The notes: generated by a model from the letters alone, not told the origin. A stretch of 64,000 nucleotides of DNA from Glaciimonas sp. CA11.2 (GCF_034314045.1 NZ_JAVIWL010000001.1:3472001-3536000), one strand, 5' to 3'; numbered from the stretch's first letter, positions 27,362 through 36,938 are shown. Numbers and translations are program-made.

Positions 27362-28086
27362 TGGCTGAGAATATTCTGCGCGTTGATGGGCTAAAAGTGG
27401 CATACGGCGGTATCAAAGCAGTTAAAGGCATTACTCTCGAGGTCAACAAAGGGGAGTTAGTGACGTTGATTGGTGCCAATGGTGCAGGCAAAACCACGAC
27501 GCTTAAAGCTATTACCGGCACCTTACCAAACTGTAAAGTTGAAGGCACGCTGCACTATTTGGGTCAGGCGATCAAGGGTAATCACTCGTTCGATCTCGTC
27601 AAGAAAAATCTAGCAATGGTGCCGGAAGGCCGTGGTGTTTTTACGCGGATGAGCATTCACGAAAACTTGTTGATGGGCGCTTATATTCGCGACGACAAGG
27701 CTGCTATTGCTGCGGATATCGATAAATGGTTCGGTGTGTTTCCTCGTCTAAAAGAGCGTTCGGCGCAGATGGCGGGAACGTTGTCGGGCGGCGAACAGCA
27801 AATGCTCGCCATGGCGCGCGCACTGATGAGTCATCCGACACTATTATTGCTGGATGAACCGTCGATGGGCTTGTCTCCAATCATGGTAGAGAAAATCTTT
27901 GAAGTAATCCGTAATGTGTCGGCGCAAGGCATTACTATTTTGCTGGTTGAGCAGAATGCTAAGTTGGCATTGGAGGCAGCACATCGCGGTTATGTGATGG
28001 ATTCCGGCCTGGTCACGATGAGCGGTAATGCTAAAGACATGCTGAATGATCCAAAAGTTCAAGCGGCATATTTGGGCGAAGGCTAA
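27361..28086 (+). CDS. livF: Branched-chain amino acid ABC transporter ATP-binding protein LivF
   Basis: LivF is the second ATPase subunit. Walker A GANGAGKTT is at 38-46, the signature LSGGEQQMLAMARAL is canonical, and Walker B is LLLLDEPSMGLSP. The 241 residues fit the family. It is the last gene of livHMGF; a bidirectional terminator lies about 100 bases downstream. Confidence 0.95.
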   Translation: MAENILRVDGLKVAYGGIKAVKGITLEVNKGELVTLIGANGAGKTTTLKAITGTLPNCKVEGTLHYLGQAIKGNHSFDLVKKNLAMVPEGRGVFTRMSIHENLLMGAYIRDDKAAIAADIDKWFGVFPRLKERSAQMAGTLSGGEQQMLAMARALMSHPTLLLLDEPSMGLSPIMVEKIFEVIRNVSAQGITILLVEQNAKLALEAAHRGYVMDSGLVTMSGNAKDMLNDPKVQAAYLGEG

Positions 28087-28186
28087 CGGACGTTTCATGC
28101 TGATCGCGGATGCTTGGCCGTTCCATCCTAGATCGATGTCTTAAGATGGCAGATCAGCTTGATGAATAGTTATACCTTCATGCAAC

Positions 28187-28217
28187 AATAAAAAAGGAGC
28201 CCAAGGCTCCTTTTTTA
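28187..28217. terminator. Bidirectional terminator between livF and the transglycosylase gene
   Basis: GGAGCC (28196-28201) pairs with GGCTCC (28205-28210), and flanking A and T runs lengthen the stem. It lies between converging genes and can serve both. Confidence 0.9.
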
Positions 28218-28288
28218 TTGTTTCCTTACTGTTATTGACCGCGCACCATATTTTGTATGGTGGCCCAATTTTTCAGGCCAAACCAAGT

Positions 28289-29377
28289 TTAAATAACAGC
28301 ATTATGATCAGATGTTGATTCCGATTGATGCCGTTTGAAGTCTTTGACATCTGCGGCTGCTTCTGCCGGCATTGTACTCACCTCATCAGGAGTAGTCGCC
28401 GGCGCTTGCGTCACAACGTGCACAGGACGTTGTTTTGGTGCGAAGTTCGGAACCACGGCACCGCGCGAGGATACGTTTTTCCCTGTGGCAACATCTTGCA
28501 GGCGACGATACTCGGCAAGTACACGACTGCCGTAGCCGCCATCATTGGCAAAAGCCGCCGCACCAACGTAACGTTTTAGACCAGCCTCAACTGAGCCGCC
28601 TTGAACGACGTAATCCTTCAGGATGAGCGATCCGACCTTAATATTGGCAGCTGGATTAAGGGCCGCTTTTACACCACCAAAGTTCTCAAATTTTTCTTGA
28701 TGAACTTTTGACATTACTTGCATGAGTCCTTGCGCGCCAACAGGACTTTCGGCAAACGGGTTCAATCCCGATTCGATCGCCATCACGGCTAAAATCAGAA
28801 GCGGATCAAGTTTGGTTTCCTTAGCAGTCTTGTACGCGGTGCTGACAAACATATTCGTCGCGTCACTGGCCACGCGATAACGTTTTGACAGCCAGTTGGT
28901 GACCCACTGTTGCTGATGCGCATCCGACGTTTTCATAATTGGGCTCTTTGCTTTACCCAATTGAGGCTGATTTGACGGGTTCTGCGCCACTGTCTCAGCG
29001 ATTGCAGCCAGATTATTGGCGGTACGCGCTTCAGTATCAACCACATCGCTCTCATCGACTGCTGATACCGCTGGCAGCGCAGACCGTATCTGGCTAGTCG
29101 GCATAAATGCCGAAAGACCTTTAAATCCGTCGACTAACTCTGGTTTTGCGACTAAGGTTGTTACACCGATAACGGAAATCAGTCCAACCATTAGCACAGC
29201 CATACCTGCCATGCCAGTGCTACCAATGACGTCGCTTACGGTGCTCCGGGCAGTCGATAGTGCATTTACTGTCAGACTGGCAGATTGAGTGCCTAGTTGT
29301 TTTACTGCATCTAACGGTGTTTTATGAGGGCCGACTCTGACCCTTGTAGTTCCTACTTTTATTGATCGTGCTAACAA
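28289..29377 (-). CDS. Membrane-anchored lytic transglycosylase (SLT domain)
   Basis: The 362-residue protein has a membrane segment near 56-77 and then an SLT lysozyme-like domain at about 180-300. The catalytic Glu202 lies in AIESGLNPFAE, followed by GAQGLMQVM (214-222). Such enzymes cut peptidoglycan glycan strands and leave 1,6-anhydro ends. The start is TTG 29377, because AGGAGG lies six bases upstream; the frame continues further but without a ribosome site. The tail is rich in Pro, Ala and Thr. A long gene-free region with several stem-loops lies upstream. Confidence 0.88.
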   Translation of the reverse strand: MLARSIKVGTTRVRVGPHKTPLDAVKQLGTQSASLTVNALSTARSTVSDVIGSTGMAGMAVLMVGLISVIGVTTLVAKPELVDGFKGLSAFMPTSQIRSALPAVSAVDESDVVDTEARTANNLAAIAETVAQNPSNQPQLGKAKSPIMKTSDAHQQQWVTNWLSKRYRVASDATNMFVSTAYKTAKETKLDPLLILAVMAIESGLNPFAESPVGAQGLMQVMSKVHQEKFENFGGVKAALNPAANIKVGSLILKDYVVQGGSVEAGLKRYVGAAAFANDGGYGSRVLAEYRRLQDVATGKNVSSRGAVVPNFAPKQRPVHVVTQAPATTPDEVSTMPAEAAADVKDFKRHQSESTSDHNAVI

Positions 29378-29486
29378 ATTGAACCTCCTGTATCGTTGCG
29401 TTGCATGCAGCGGCCCAAATGGGCGCATAAGCCAAAACATCGGCTAAATCCCGCATACAACGTAATCAATATCGCTTGGCGCTTCC

Positions 29487-29515
29487 TTGAGCCTGAAAAG
29501 GCTCCTACTTATATA
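29487..29515 (+). promoter_or_regulatory. Candidate promoter of a small RNA
   Basis: TTGAGC (29487-29492) and TATATA (29510-29515) are separated by exactly 17 bases, a good sigma-70 layout. Transcription would begin near 29522, just before a strong nested stem-loop that ends in six T. Confidence 0.4.
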
Positions 29516-29521
29516 TGGCGC

Positions 29522-29606
29522 AAAACAACGTTTTGTTTGCAGTCGACTGGTGGTTAGGAAAATCACATTCGGTTTAATGTGCCGACCAGTTGCAAACAAA
29601 TTTTTT
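29522..29606 (+). ncRNA. Candidate small structured RNA
   Basis: TTTGTTTGCA (29532-29541) pairs with TGCAAACAAA (29591-29600). Inside, ACTGGT (29546-29551) pairs with ACCAGT (29585-29590), and CACATT (29564-29569) with AATGTG (29576-29581). Six T follow the outer stem directly (29601-29606). A promoter-like pair lies upstream at the right distance. Together these suggest an RNA of about 85 nt. It could instead be part of the 5' leader of the transglycosylase gene on the other strand, since the stems form on both strands. It matches no RNA family that I recognise. Confidence 0.4.
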
Positions 29607-29770
29607 GGGAAGGCTGATGCCTTTTGCTACATTCCTTAAAATATCATCGTTTAAAAATGATATTTGGGACCCCAAATCCCGTGTGTGGTGAGAGCTGAAA
29701 ATGCGGTGGAAAGGGCGTTTCGACCCCTGTTGACTTCACCTAGACTGCCGCGCATTGTAGGGGGCGGTTT
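29607..29770. other. Cluster of further stem-loops between the transglycosylase gene and ubiD
   Basis: AAGGC/GCCTT (about 29610-29623), AAATATCAT/ATGATATTT (29638-29665) and a branched structure closed by AATGCGG and CCGCGCATT (about 29699-29755) follow one another. Which strand is transcribed is unclear. They may belong to the leader of either diverging gene. Confidence 0.35.
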
Positions 29771-29914
29771 ATATCAAGTCAACACTATAGAACATAGATT
29801 CTATTACTTTTAAATCTAATGATTGCAGGTGTACGGGGGTAAAAGTCAATAGAATCAATGGCTTGGCTGAAATGCTTAAATTGTAGGCTTCACAAATAGA
29901 AACACTCAAAACCC

Positions 29915-31399
29915 ATGAAATATACCGATTTACGTGATTTTATTGTCAAGTTGGAGCAGTTAGGAGAGTTGAAACGTGTTTCTGTCCCCGTTTCTCCCTT
30001 TCTTGAAATGACGGAAATATGTGATCGGACCCTTCGCGCGTCCGGTCCGGCATTGCTATTTGAAAGCCCCACTGGCCACACAATTCCGGTTTTGGGTAAC
30101 TTATTTGGAACTCCTCGACGTGTCGCGTTGGGTATGGGGGTCGACGATGTCAGCGAGTTGCGTCGTATTGGGCACGTTTTGGCACGCTTGAAAGAGCCAG
30201 AGCCTCCAAAGGATTTTAAGGATTTATTGGGCCTGGGCTCTTTAGTGAAATCGCTATGGGATATGGCGCCTAAAGAGCGTCGTTCGGCACCATGTCAGGA
30301 AATAGTCTGGGAAGGTAACGATGTTGATCTCGCAAAATTGCCAATTCAGCATTGCTGGCCAGGGGATGTTGCACCATTAATTACATGGGGCCTGGTGATT
30401 ACTAAAGGGCCGCATAAAAAACGTCAGAATCTTGGTATTTACCGCCAACAAGTGCTGTCGCGGAATAAGGTCATCATGCGCTGGTTGGCGCATCGCGGTG
30501 GTGCGCTTGACTTTCGTGAGCATGCAATTGCCACTGGCGGCAAACCGTATCCAATAGCGGTCGCGCTCGGCGCCGATCCCGCTACTATATTAGGAGCCGT
30601 GACGCCGGTTCCGGACAGCTTGTCTGAATATCAGTTTGCAGGATTATTGCGTGGCAGTCGCACCGAGTTGGTAAAAGCTGTTGGATCTGAATTGCGCGTT
30701 CCGGCTTCGGCAGAAATTGTGCTGGAAGGCCATATCAATCCAGACCCCAATCATCCTTCTGGCTATGAAATGGCGCTTGAGGGGCCGTTCGGAGATCACA
30801 CCGGTTATTACAACGAGCAAGATTATTTTCCGGTATTTACGATTGATCGTATTACGATGCGCCCGTCACCGATTTATCATTCGACTTATACCGGCAAACC
30901 GCCTGATGAGCCCGCGGTGCTCGGCGTGGCGTTAAATGAAGTTTTTATTCCATTATTGCAAAAACAGTTTACCGAAATAATCGATTTCTATTTGCCGCCT
31001 GAAGGATGCAGCTACCGCATGGCCGTGGTCCAAATCAAGAAGGCGTACGCCGGTCATGCCAAGCGGGTTATGTTTGGGGTATGGAGTTTTTTGCGGCAGT
31101 TTATGTACACCAAATTTATTATTGTGGTCGATGAGGATGTCAATATTCGCAACTGGAACGAAGTGATCTGGGCAATCACAACACGGGTTGATCCATTGCG
31201 TGACACCACGTTGGTTGATAACACGCCGATAGATTATCTGGATTTCGCCTCTCCGGTCAGTGGCTTAGGAAGCAAGATGGGGATTGATGCCACGAATAAA
31301 TGGCCCGGTGAAACGACGCGTGAATGGGGGACAACTATTTCGATGACGAAAGAGGTGAAGGCGCGCGTGGATCAAATATGGCAAGAGTTGGGCTTATAG
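29915..31399 (+). CDS. ubiD: UbiD-family prenylated-FMN decarboxylase
   Basis: UbiD removes the carboxyl group of 4-hydroxy-3-polyprenylbenzoate in ubiquinone synthesis, using prenylated FMN made by UbiX. The 494-residue length and the full family pattern are present. It starts [20 protein letters not shown], and family blocks [11 protein letters not shown] and [11 protein letters not shown] are clear. The C-terminal part has [17 protein letters not shown]. The start is ATG 29915. The gene stands alone in front of the SRP RNA gene. Confidence 0.95.
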   Translation: MKYTDLRDFIVKLEQLGELKRVSVPVSPFLEMTEICDRTLRASGPALLFESPTGHTIPVLGNLFGTPRRVALGMGVDDVSELRRIGHVLARLKEPEPPKDFKDLLGLGSLVKSLWDMAPKERRSAPCQEIVWEGNDVDLAKLPIQHCWPGDVAPLITWGLVITKGPHKKRQNLGIYRQQVLSRNKVIMRWLAHRGGALDFREHAIATGGKPYPIAVALGADPATILGAVTPVPDSLSEYQFAGLLRGSRTELVKAVGSELRVPASAEIVLEGHINPDPNHPSGYEMALEGPFGDHTGYYNEQDYFPVFTIDRITMRPSPIYHSTYTGKPPDEPAVLGVALNEVFIPLLQKQFTEIIDFYLPPEGCSYRMAVVQIKKAYAGHAKRVMFGVWSFLRQFMYTKFIIVVDEDVNIRNWNEVIWAITTRVDPLRDTTLVDNTPIDYLDFASPVSGLGSKMGIDATNKWPGETTREWGTTISMTKEVKARVDQIWQELGL

Positions 31400-31485
31400 G
31401 TCGTCGACAATATGCTTGTGGTCGGCTTAGTGCGTACTTATAAAAGGAAGCTTCTAGTTGGTCGTATTCAATTAAATTTTTGATG

Positions 31486-31522
31486 AAATGGCAGCGTTGC
31501 CACGAAAAAAAAGCTGCCATTT
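31486..31522. repeat. Perfect 10-bp inverted repeat upstream of ffs
   Basis: AAATGGCAGC (31486-31495) pairs with GCTGCCATTT (31513-31522) around a 17-base loop holding eight A. It lies after ubiD and directly upstream of the SRP RNA promoter. It may be a poor terminator for ubiD, or on the minus strand a hairpin with U in its loop. Confidence 0.45.
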
Positions 31523-31541
31523 GTCGATGATGCGGTACAAT
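31514..31541 (+). promoter_or_regulatory. Candidate ffs promoter
   Basis: TACAAT (31536-31541) is a good -10 box about six bases before the start of the SRP RNA. CTGCCA (31514-31519) lies 16 bases upstream as a weak -35. Confidence 0.5.
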
Positions 31542-31546
31542 TCGTG

Positions 31547-31646
31547 TTGGCGGGCCCCTGCGCATTGTGGCATGGTGAATCTGGTCAGGTCGGGAACGAA
31601 GCAGCCACAGCTATTTCCCGCAAGTGCCGCAGACAAGGCTCGCCTC
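31547..31646 (+). ncRNA. ffs: Signal recognition particle RNA (4.5S RNA)
   Basis: The SRP RNA core is easy to recognise: GGTCAGGTCGGGAACGAAGC (31583-31602), with the tetraloop and the symmetric and asymmetric loops that bind Ffh. The ends GGCGGGCC (31549-31556) and GGCTCGCC (31637-31644) pair over eight bases with one G-U, closing a single long hairpin of about 100 nt, the size of the bacterial 4.5S form. The RNA joins Ffh to direct membrane proteins to the translocon. The ends are estimated from the closing stem. Confidence 0.93.
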
Positions 31647-31918
31647 TTAATTTATCGCAGTTTTTCTTGATATGTTCTCTATCCGCACGTGCTTGAGCGC
31701 TAGCCAAGCTTCATTTAGCTGAGAATTGCATCGCCAGTATGAAGTTGTTATTGCTGGTTTCTGCATCCTACGTCTTAAATAATAACGATGATACAGGTTC
31801 GGTCTGCGACAGAAATGTTGCTGGCTTCAATCCGGTTGTTTATTTCTTCTTGTTTATTTTGCGTTATATTTGCAGGATATTTCAATTTGGTCGTATCTAT
31901 ACTTTTCAGAATCCTCCT

Positions 31919-33061
31919 ATGCGCGTCTCTTATAAGTATTCTCTTATTTTAGCGGGACTGGCATTAATCTGTTCGGCTGGTTATGTTGGTATGCGCGGAA
32001 AGCCTCCTGGCACTTCAACAGTAAGTGAACAAGCTCCGCAAATGGTTAGAACCAGTATCGCGGAACAAAAAACGGTGCCGATTACGGTTTTTGCGAACGG
32101 ATATGTTACCGCTATCAATACCGTAGACGTTCGCCCTCAAATCCAAAACGTAGTGCGACAAGTCCACGTACTGGAAGGGCAGGACGTCAAGGCCAACCAG
32201 CTTCTGTTTACCCTTGATGATCGTAGCGATACGTCAGGTGTTGACAAGGCGCGGGCGCAACTGGCTATGGATAAAGCCAATCTGAATGACGCGGAAATGG
32301 TGTTAAAGCGCAATCAGGATTTGCTGGCGCAAAAATTTGTCTCGCAAGCGGTGGTGGATAGCGCGACGAACAAAGTTAATTCTCTGCGTAGTGTGGTTCA
32401 AGCGGATCAGGCCATGGTTCAGTCTAGTAGTATTGCTTTGGGTTTTAATCAAATTAAAGCCAGTATTAGCGGTCGCATCGGCGCTATCAGTGTACATCCC
32501 GGCAGTTTGGCCCAGCCGAGTGGCGTGGCGATGGTCACGATATCCCAGCTGGATCCGATAGCAGTCAGCTTTTCGCTCCCGGAAAAAGAACTCCAGTCGA
32601 TACGCGCCAGCTATCCAAATGGCGATGCACCAGTTACGGTGCAAATATCAGCTAAGCAGCAGTTAGTAGGCAAACTCATTTTTATCGACAATACGGCCGA
32701 TACGCAAAGCGGAACTATTCGGATGAAAGCGCAGTTCGATAACGCCAAGCGCATTATGTGGCCCGGCACCTATGTTAACGTCCGTCTTGTTTCCCGCACG
32801 TTGACCGACGCTGTCATTATTCCTGCGCAGTCTATTGTGACAGGCCCAACCAACAAATTTGTCTATTTGGTGAGTGCGGATAATACGGTCAAAATGCAAG
32901 CACTTGAGGTCGCTGAAATTGCGAATGGGCATGCCGCTGTGACCGGCCTGACTGTCGGTAGTCGGGTAGTTATTGAGGGTATGCAGAATCTGCGTCCCGG
33001 AGTATTGGTAAAAGAATCTCAGGCAAAACTACCAGCAACAGGGCCGGAAGTAGCTATATGA
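31919..33061 (+). CDS. RND efflux periplasmic adaptor (membrane fusion protein)
   Basis: A 380-residue membrane fusion protein with an N-terminal hydrophobic segment (about 8-23) that anchors or exports it. It has the lipoyl/barrel-sandwich halves (RPQIQNVVRQVHVLEGQDVKANQLL and IKASISGRIGAISVHPGSLA) around an alpha-helical hairpin, then beta-barrel and membrane-proximal domains. It links an RND permease to an outer-membrane channel. The start at ATG 31919 fits the signal segment, though no good ribosome site is seen; the frame is open 60 codons further upstream. The permease gene follows after 150 bases. No outer-membrane partner is next to it. Confidence 0.9.
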   Translation: MRVSYKYSLILAGLALICSAGYVGMRGKPPGTSTVSEQAPQMVRTSIAEQKTVPITVFANGYVTAINTVDVRPQIQNVVRQVHVLEGQDVKANQLLFTLDDRSDTSGVDKARAQLAMDKANLNDAEMVLKRNQDLLAQKFVSQAVVDSATNKVNSLRSVVQADQAMVQSSSIALGFNQIKASISGRIGAISVHPGSLAQPSGVAMVTISQLDPIAVSFSLPEKELQSIRASYPNGDAPVTVQISAKQQLVGKLIFIDNTADTQSGTIRMKAQFDNAKRIMWPGTYVNVRLVSRTLTDAVIIPAQSIVTGPTNKFVYLVSADNTVKMQALEVAEIANGHAAVTGLTVGSRVVIEGMQNLRPGVLVKESQAKLPATGPEVAI

Positions 33062-33211
33062 TTTCATCACGCTCAACATTGCAAGTGCCAACTAACCTTT
33101 TTAGCGAAAAGTAAGAAGGCTAACACGGGGCAATCGCGAACTAAAGTCTGGTAAAAATCCGAACATGGCTGGTCCATGGTTGGTCCGACCTAATGAGCAG
33201 AAAAGATCAAT

Positions 33212-36200
33212 GTGAATATATCCGAACTGTGTATCCGTCGTCCGATAATGACCGTGCTGTTATCGGTAGCGATCGTCGTACTTGGTGTTTTTTCGTATTC
33301 CAAATTACCGATCGCCGCGCTACCAAGCTATAACACGCCGGTGATTAACGTCAGCGGGTCATTGCCCGGTGCAAGTCCGGAAATCATGGCGGCATCGGTC
33401 GCTACACCCTTGGAAAAACAATTTTCGACGATACCAGGTCTGTCGACGATCAGCTCTACCAATACCCTCGGCAGCACGTCCATCACGCTGGAATTTAACG
33501 CCGACCGTGACATTGATGCGGCAGCGGTTGATGTGCAGGCGGCACTCTTGCGTGCCCAACGCAATTTGCCTGTGGAGATGACCTCTTTACCGGCCTATCG
33601 CAAAGTCAATCCAGCTGATGCGGCAGTGTTATTGCTGGGATTGACGTCTCCGTCGCTTTCTTTAGCGGACTTGAATGACTACGCAGAAAATCTGATCTCG
33701 CCTTCGCTGTCGACCATCGCCGGTGTTGCGCAGGTGGCGGTGTATGGCCAACGCCGCTATGCAGTGCGCGTGAAAGCGAAGTCGGATCAATTAGCCGCAC
33801 GTAACATGACCATGGACGAATTAGCGATTGCCATCAAAGCGGCGAACGCGAATAGTCCGGTTGGGGTATTGGATGGACCACGTCAAAGTTTAACTATTCA
33901 GGCCAATAAGCAATTGGCTAACGCGGCAGCATTCTCTGATCTGGTGATCAAAAGCCAGGATGGTTCCAGCATGCGCCTCAAAGATGTGGCCGAGGTTGAA
34001 GATAGCGTCGAATCCACCAAAAGCGGAAGTTGGGTGAATGGCGAACCATCCATCGTACTAGCCGTTCAGCGTCAGCCCGACGCTAATACGGTAGCGGTGG
34101 TGGATGCGGTAAAGGCCACTTTACCGCAATTTAAGTTGCAAATGCCAGCGTCAATTAACGTACATATATTAAACGATAGATCAGTCTCAATCAGAGATGC
34201 GATTGCCGACGTTAAACACACATTGTTGCTGACGGTGGTGTTGGTTATATTAGTTATTTTTCTATTTTTGAAGCGCTTGTCGGCGACGGTAATTCCCGTA
34301 CTTTCGCTGCCGATTTCATTGATTGGATGTTGTGCATTGATGTTGTGGTTTGGGTATAGTCTGGACAACATATCCTTGCTGGCAATTACGATCGCGGTTG
34401 GTCTGGTGGTGGATGACGCCATTGTGATGCTTGAAAATATCGTCCGTTATGTTGAGCAGGGAATGGACCCGATGACTGCTGCGCTTAAAGGGTCGAAAGA
34501 GGTCGGATTTACGATCATCTCTATTTCCATCTCACTGGTCGCGGTCTTCATCCCGATCTTTTTTATGCCTGGCGTGATAGGCTTGATGTTTCATGAATTC
34601 GCTGCTGTCGTCTCATTGGCGATTATGGTTTCAGCGGTCGTGTCCCTGACATTGGTGCCAATGTTGTGCAGCCGTTATTTAAAACATCAAAATCACGAGC
34701 AAGATGGTTGGTTAAGTAAGGGCTTTGAACGCGGTTTTCACGCGGTACTGAATACCTATACGCGCGGTCTCGATTGGTGTTTGATGCATCGGCATTGGGT
34801 ATTGGGTGGCGCGGTCGCAACATTTGTTCTAACCGGCGTTTTATTTGCCACAAGTCCCAAAGGTTTTTTCCCCACAGAAGATATCGGACAGATCGGCGCT
34901 ACGGTTGAAGGGCCGCAAGATATATCGTATCCGGCCATGGTTAACATGGTACGCAATGCTTCAGAAATTATCGGAAAAGACGTCAATGTTGAGAGTGTGA
35001 CTTCGCGCGTCAGCGGCACCAATAGTGGTTCGTTGTTCATTGGTTTGAAAGCCCGCAAGGACCGCGCGACCATGGATCAAGTATTGGAGGGACTCCGTGC
35101 AAAATTGAGTGGTGTAGCCGGCATGGCGGTATATATGACACCGGTACAAAATTTGCGTCTCGGCGGTCGTTCCAGTAAGAGTCGCTATCAATACACGCTA
35201 CAAAGCGTGCGCGCTGACGAGTTGACCGAATGGGCAGAACGGATACAAGTAAAAATGCGCGCTGATTCAATGTTCCGCGACGTTACCAGTGACTCTCAAA
35301 TGAATGGTCTGCAAGCCAGCATTAACATTGACCGTGATCGCGCCAATGATGCTGGTGTTCAGATTGATGACATTCGTACCGCACTTTACAGCGCTTATGG
35401 CGACCGTCAGGTTTCCACGATTTTCACCAGCAGTAATAGTTATCAGGTTATTTTACAAGGCAACAATTCCGGTCATCAGGATGAGGCCGATCTCAGCAAA
35501 ATTTATCTGCGAAGTAAAACCGGCATCTTGGTCCCCTTGCTCAGCGTGGCCACCGTGAAGCGCGAACCGACAGCGCTTTCGGTGAATCATCAAGGGCAAT
35601 TACAGGCGGTCACCATTTCCTTCAATCTTGCACCGGACGTGCCACTTGGCAACGCCAGTCAAAAGATTGATCTGATTAAAGCAGAGTTGAGTCTTCCCGC
35701 CAGTATCATTGCAACTTACGGAGGTGACGCCGCAGTGTTTCAATCATCACAAAGTAGTCAGGTTGTTTTGCTTGTGTTGGCGGTTGCTGTGATTTATATT
35801 TTGCTCGGCGTACTGTATGAAAGTTATATTCATCCGATCACGATTTTGGCGGGTTTGCCATCGGCCGCGATTGGCGCTTTATTGGCGTTACGTATTTTTG
35901 GTTTCGAACTGACGCTGATTGCCACAATCGGTATTTTGATGCTGATTGGTATCGTTAAGAAGAACGCGATTATGATGATTGACTTTGCACTAGACGCCCA
36001 GCGTAGCCAGGGTTTGAGTCCGGTTGAGGCGATCCGTACTGCCTGTATTTTACGGTTTAGACCAATTATGATGACCACTTTGGCGGCCTTGATGGGAGCG
36101 ATTCCTATTGCCTTAGGCCTGGGTGCTGGTGCGGAGTTGCGCCAACCGCTCGGCGTGGCGATCGTTGGCGGATTATTAGTTTCTCAAGTGATCACGCTGT

Positions 36201-36313
36201 TTATTACGCCTGTGATTTATTTATTGCTGGATCGTTACAGTGGCACTGGGCCGTTGCAGTTGATTGGTGACAAGCTTCCGCCAAAGGTGCAGCAAAGTCC
36301 TCAGCTGAGTTAG
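33212..36313 (+). CDS. RND multidrug efflux permease (HAE1 type)
   Basis: This 1033-residue inner-membrane pump is an AcrB/MdtC-like member of the HAE1 RND family, exporting drugs or other amphiphilic compounds in exchange for protons. It begins with ISELCIRRPIMTVLLSVAI. The proton-relay Asp pair is in GLVVDDAIVMLENI (about 399-412), and the two homologous halves are complete, with the second ending near TLFITPVIYLLLDRY. The start is GTG 33212; an overlapping ATG at 33210 is out of frame. It forms a transcription unit with the adaptor upstream. The substrate cannot be read from the sequence. Confidence 0.93.
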   Translation: MNISELCIRRPIMTVLLSVAIVVLGVFSYSKLPIAALPSYNTPVINVSGSLPGASPEIMAASVATPLEKQFSTIPGLSTISSTNTLGSTSITLEFNADRDIDAAAVDVQAALLRAQRNLPVEMTSLPAYRKVNPADAAVLLLGLTSPSLSLADLNDYAENLISPSLSTIAGVAQVAVYGQRRYAVRVKAKSDQLAARNMTMDELAIAIKAANANSPVGVLDGPRQSLTIQANKQLANAAAFSDLVIKSQDGSSMRLKDVAEVEDSVESTKSGSWVNGEPSIVLAVQRQPDANTVAVVDAVKATLPQFKLQMPASINVHILNDRSVSIRDAIADVKHTLLLTVVLVILVIFLFLKRLSATVIPVLSLPISLIGCCALMLWFGYSLDNISLLAITIAVGLVVDDAIVMLENIVRYVEQGMDPMTAALKGSKEVGFTIISISISLVAVFIPIFFMPGVIGLMFHEFAAVVSLAIMVSAVVSLTLVPMLCSRYLKHQNHEQDGWLSKGFERGFHAVLNTYTRGLDWCLMHRHWVLGGAVATFVLTGVLFATSPKGFFPTEDIGQIGATVEGPQDISYPAMVNMVRNASEIIGKDVNVESVTSRVSGTNSGSLFIGLKARKDRATMDQVLEGLRAKLSGVAGMAVYMTPVQNLRLGGRSSKSRYQYTLQSVRADELTEWAERIQVKMRADSMFRDVTSDSQMNGLQASINIDRDRANDAGVQIDDIRTALYSAYGDRQVSTIFTSSNSYQVILQGNNSGHQDEADLSKIYLRSKTGILVPLLSVATVKREPTALSVNHQGQLQAVTISFNLAPDVPLGNASQKIDLIKAELSLPASIIATYGGDAAVFQSSQSSQVVLLVLAVAVIYILLGVLYESYIHPITILAGLPSAAIGALLALRIFGFELTLIATIGILMLIGIVKKNAIMMIDFALDAQRSQGLSPVEAIRTACILRFRPIMMTTLAALMGAIPIALGLGAGAELRQPLGVAIVGGLLVSQVITLFITPVIYLLLDRYSGTGPLQLIGDKLPPKVQQSPQLS

Positions 36314-36355
36314 CGCTCAACCATGCCACAAACACCATAATCTGAACGGGTGACT

Positions 36356-36937
36356 ATGTCTGACGCTTTAACAATCAATCCAGCTCGCAGTGCGTTACTG
36401 GTAATGGATTTTCAGGCACCTATTTTAGGTTTGCTAAAAGATCCGACACCCGTTCTGACGGCAACTGCTGCAACCATCGCCGCAGCACGCAAAGCTGGTT
36501 TACCTGTCATTTACATCGTGGTCGGATTTCGTCCCGGACATCCGGAAGTCAATGCACGCAATAAAATGTTCAGTGGGATCAAGAGTGCGGGATGGTTGGT
36601 CACGGACTCACCCGGCGCAGATATTAACGCAGCAGTTAAGCCCGCAGTCACGGATGTGGTGCTGCTCAAACATCGGGTTGGCGCTTTCAGCACGACTGCG
36701 CTTCAGACTATTCTAAAAGCGCGTGATATTGATACATTGCTGTTGTGCGGCGTCTCTACCAGCGGCGTCGTATTGTCGACTACCCGCGATGCGGCAGATG
36801 CTGACTATCGACTTTTTATTGTAGAGGATGGTTGCGCAGACCCAGAAGCGGAGGTTCATCAATTGCTGATGCAAAAAGTATTTCCGCGTCAGGCCGAAGT
36901 AGTGCGCTCGGAGCAAGTGTTAGCTGCACTGGCTTAA
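36356..36937 (+). CDS. Isochorismatase-fold protein lacking the usual catalytic cysteine
   Basis: This 193-residue protein has the isochorismatase-like hydrolase fold. Asp18 (VMDFQ) and Lys105 (LLKHRVGAF) of the usual triad are present. In hydrolase members the Cys lies in a G-V-x-T-x-x-C-V segment. Here that segment reads GVSTSGVV (132-139), so the Cys position holds Val, and Cys131 is seven residues too early. Members with only Asp and Lys, such as PhzD-type isochorismatases, hydrolyse enol ethers instead of amides. The activity is thus open. ATG 36356 is preferred over an in-frame GTG at 36350. The gene converges with the sensor kinase gene, with one base between them. Confidence 0.85.
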   Translation: MSDALTINPARSALLVMDFQAPILGLLKDPTPVLTATAATIAAARKAGLPVIYIVVGFRPGHPEVNARNKMFSGIKSAGWLVTDSPGADINAAVKPAVTDVVLLKHRVGAFSTTALQTILKARDIDTLLLCGVSTSGVVLSTTRDAADADYRLFIVEDGCADPEAEVHQLLMQKVFPRQAEVVRSEQVLAALA

Positions 36938-36938
36938 T

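Noticed and set aside
29441..29760. 6S RNA or a c-di-GMP riboswitch in the structured interval before ubiD.
   Set aside because: Neither the 6S central-bubble sequences nor the conserved GEMM core words are present; the region is left as an unassigned structured RNA candidate.
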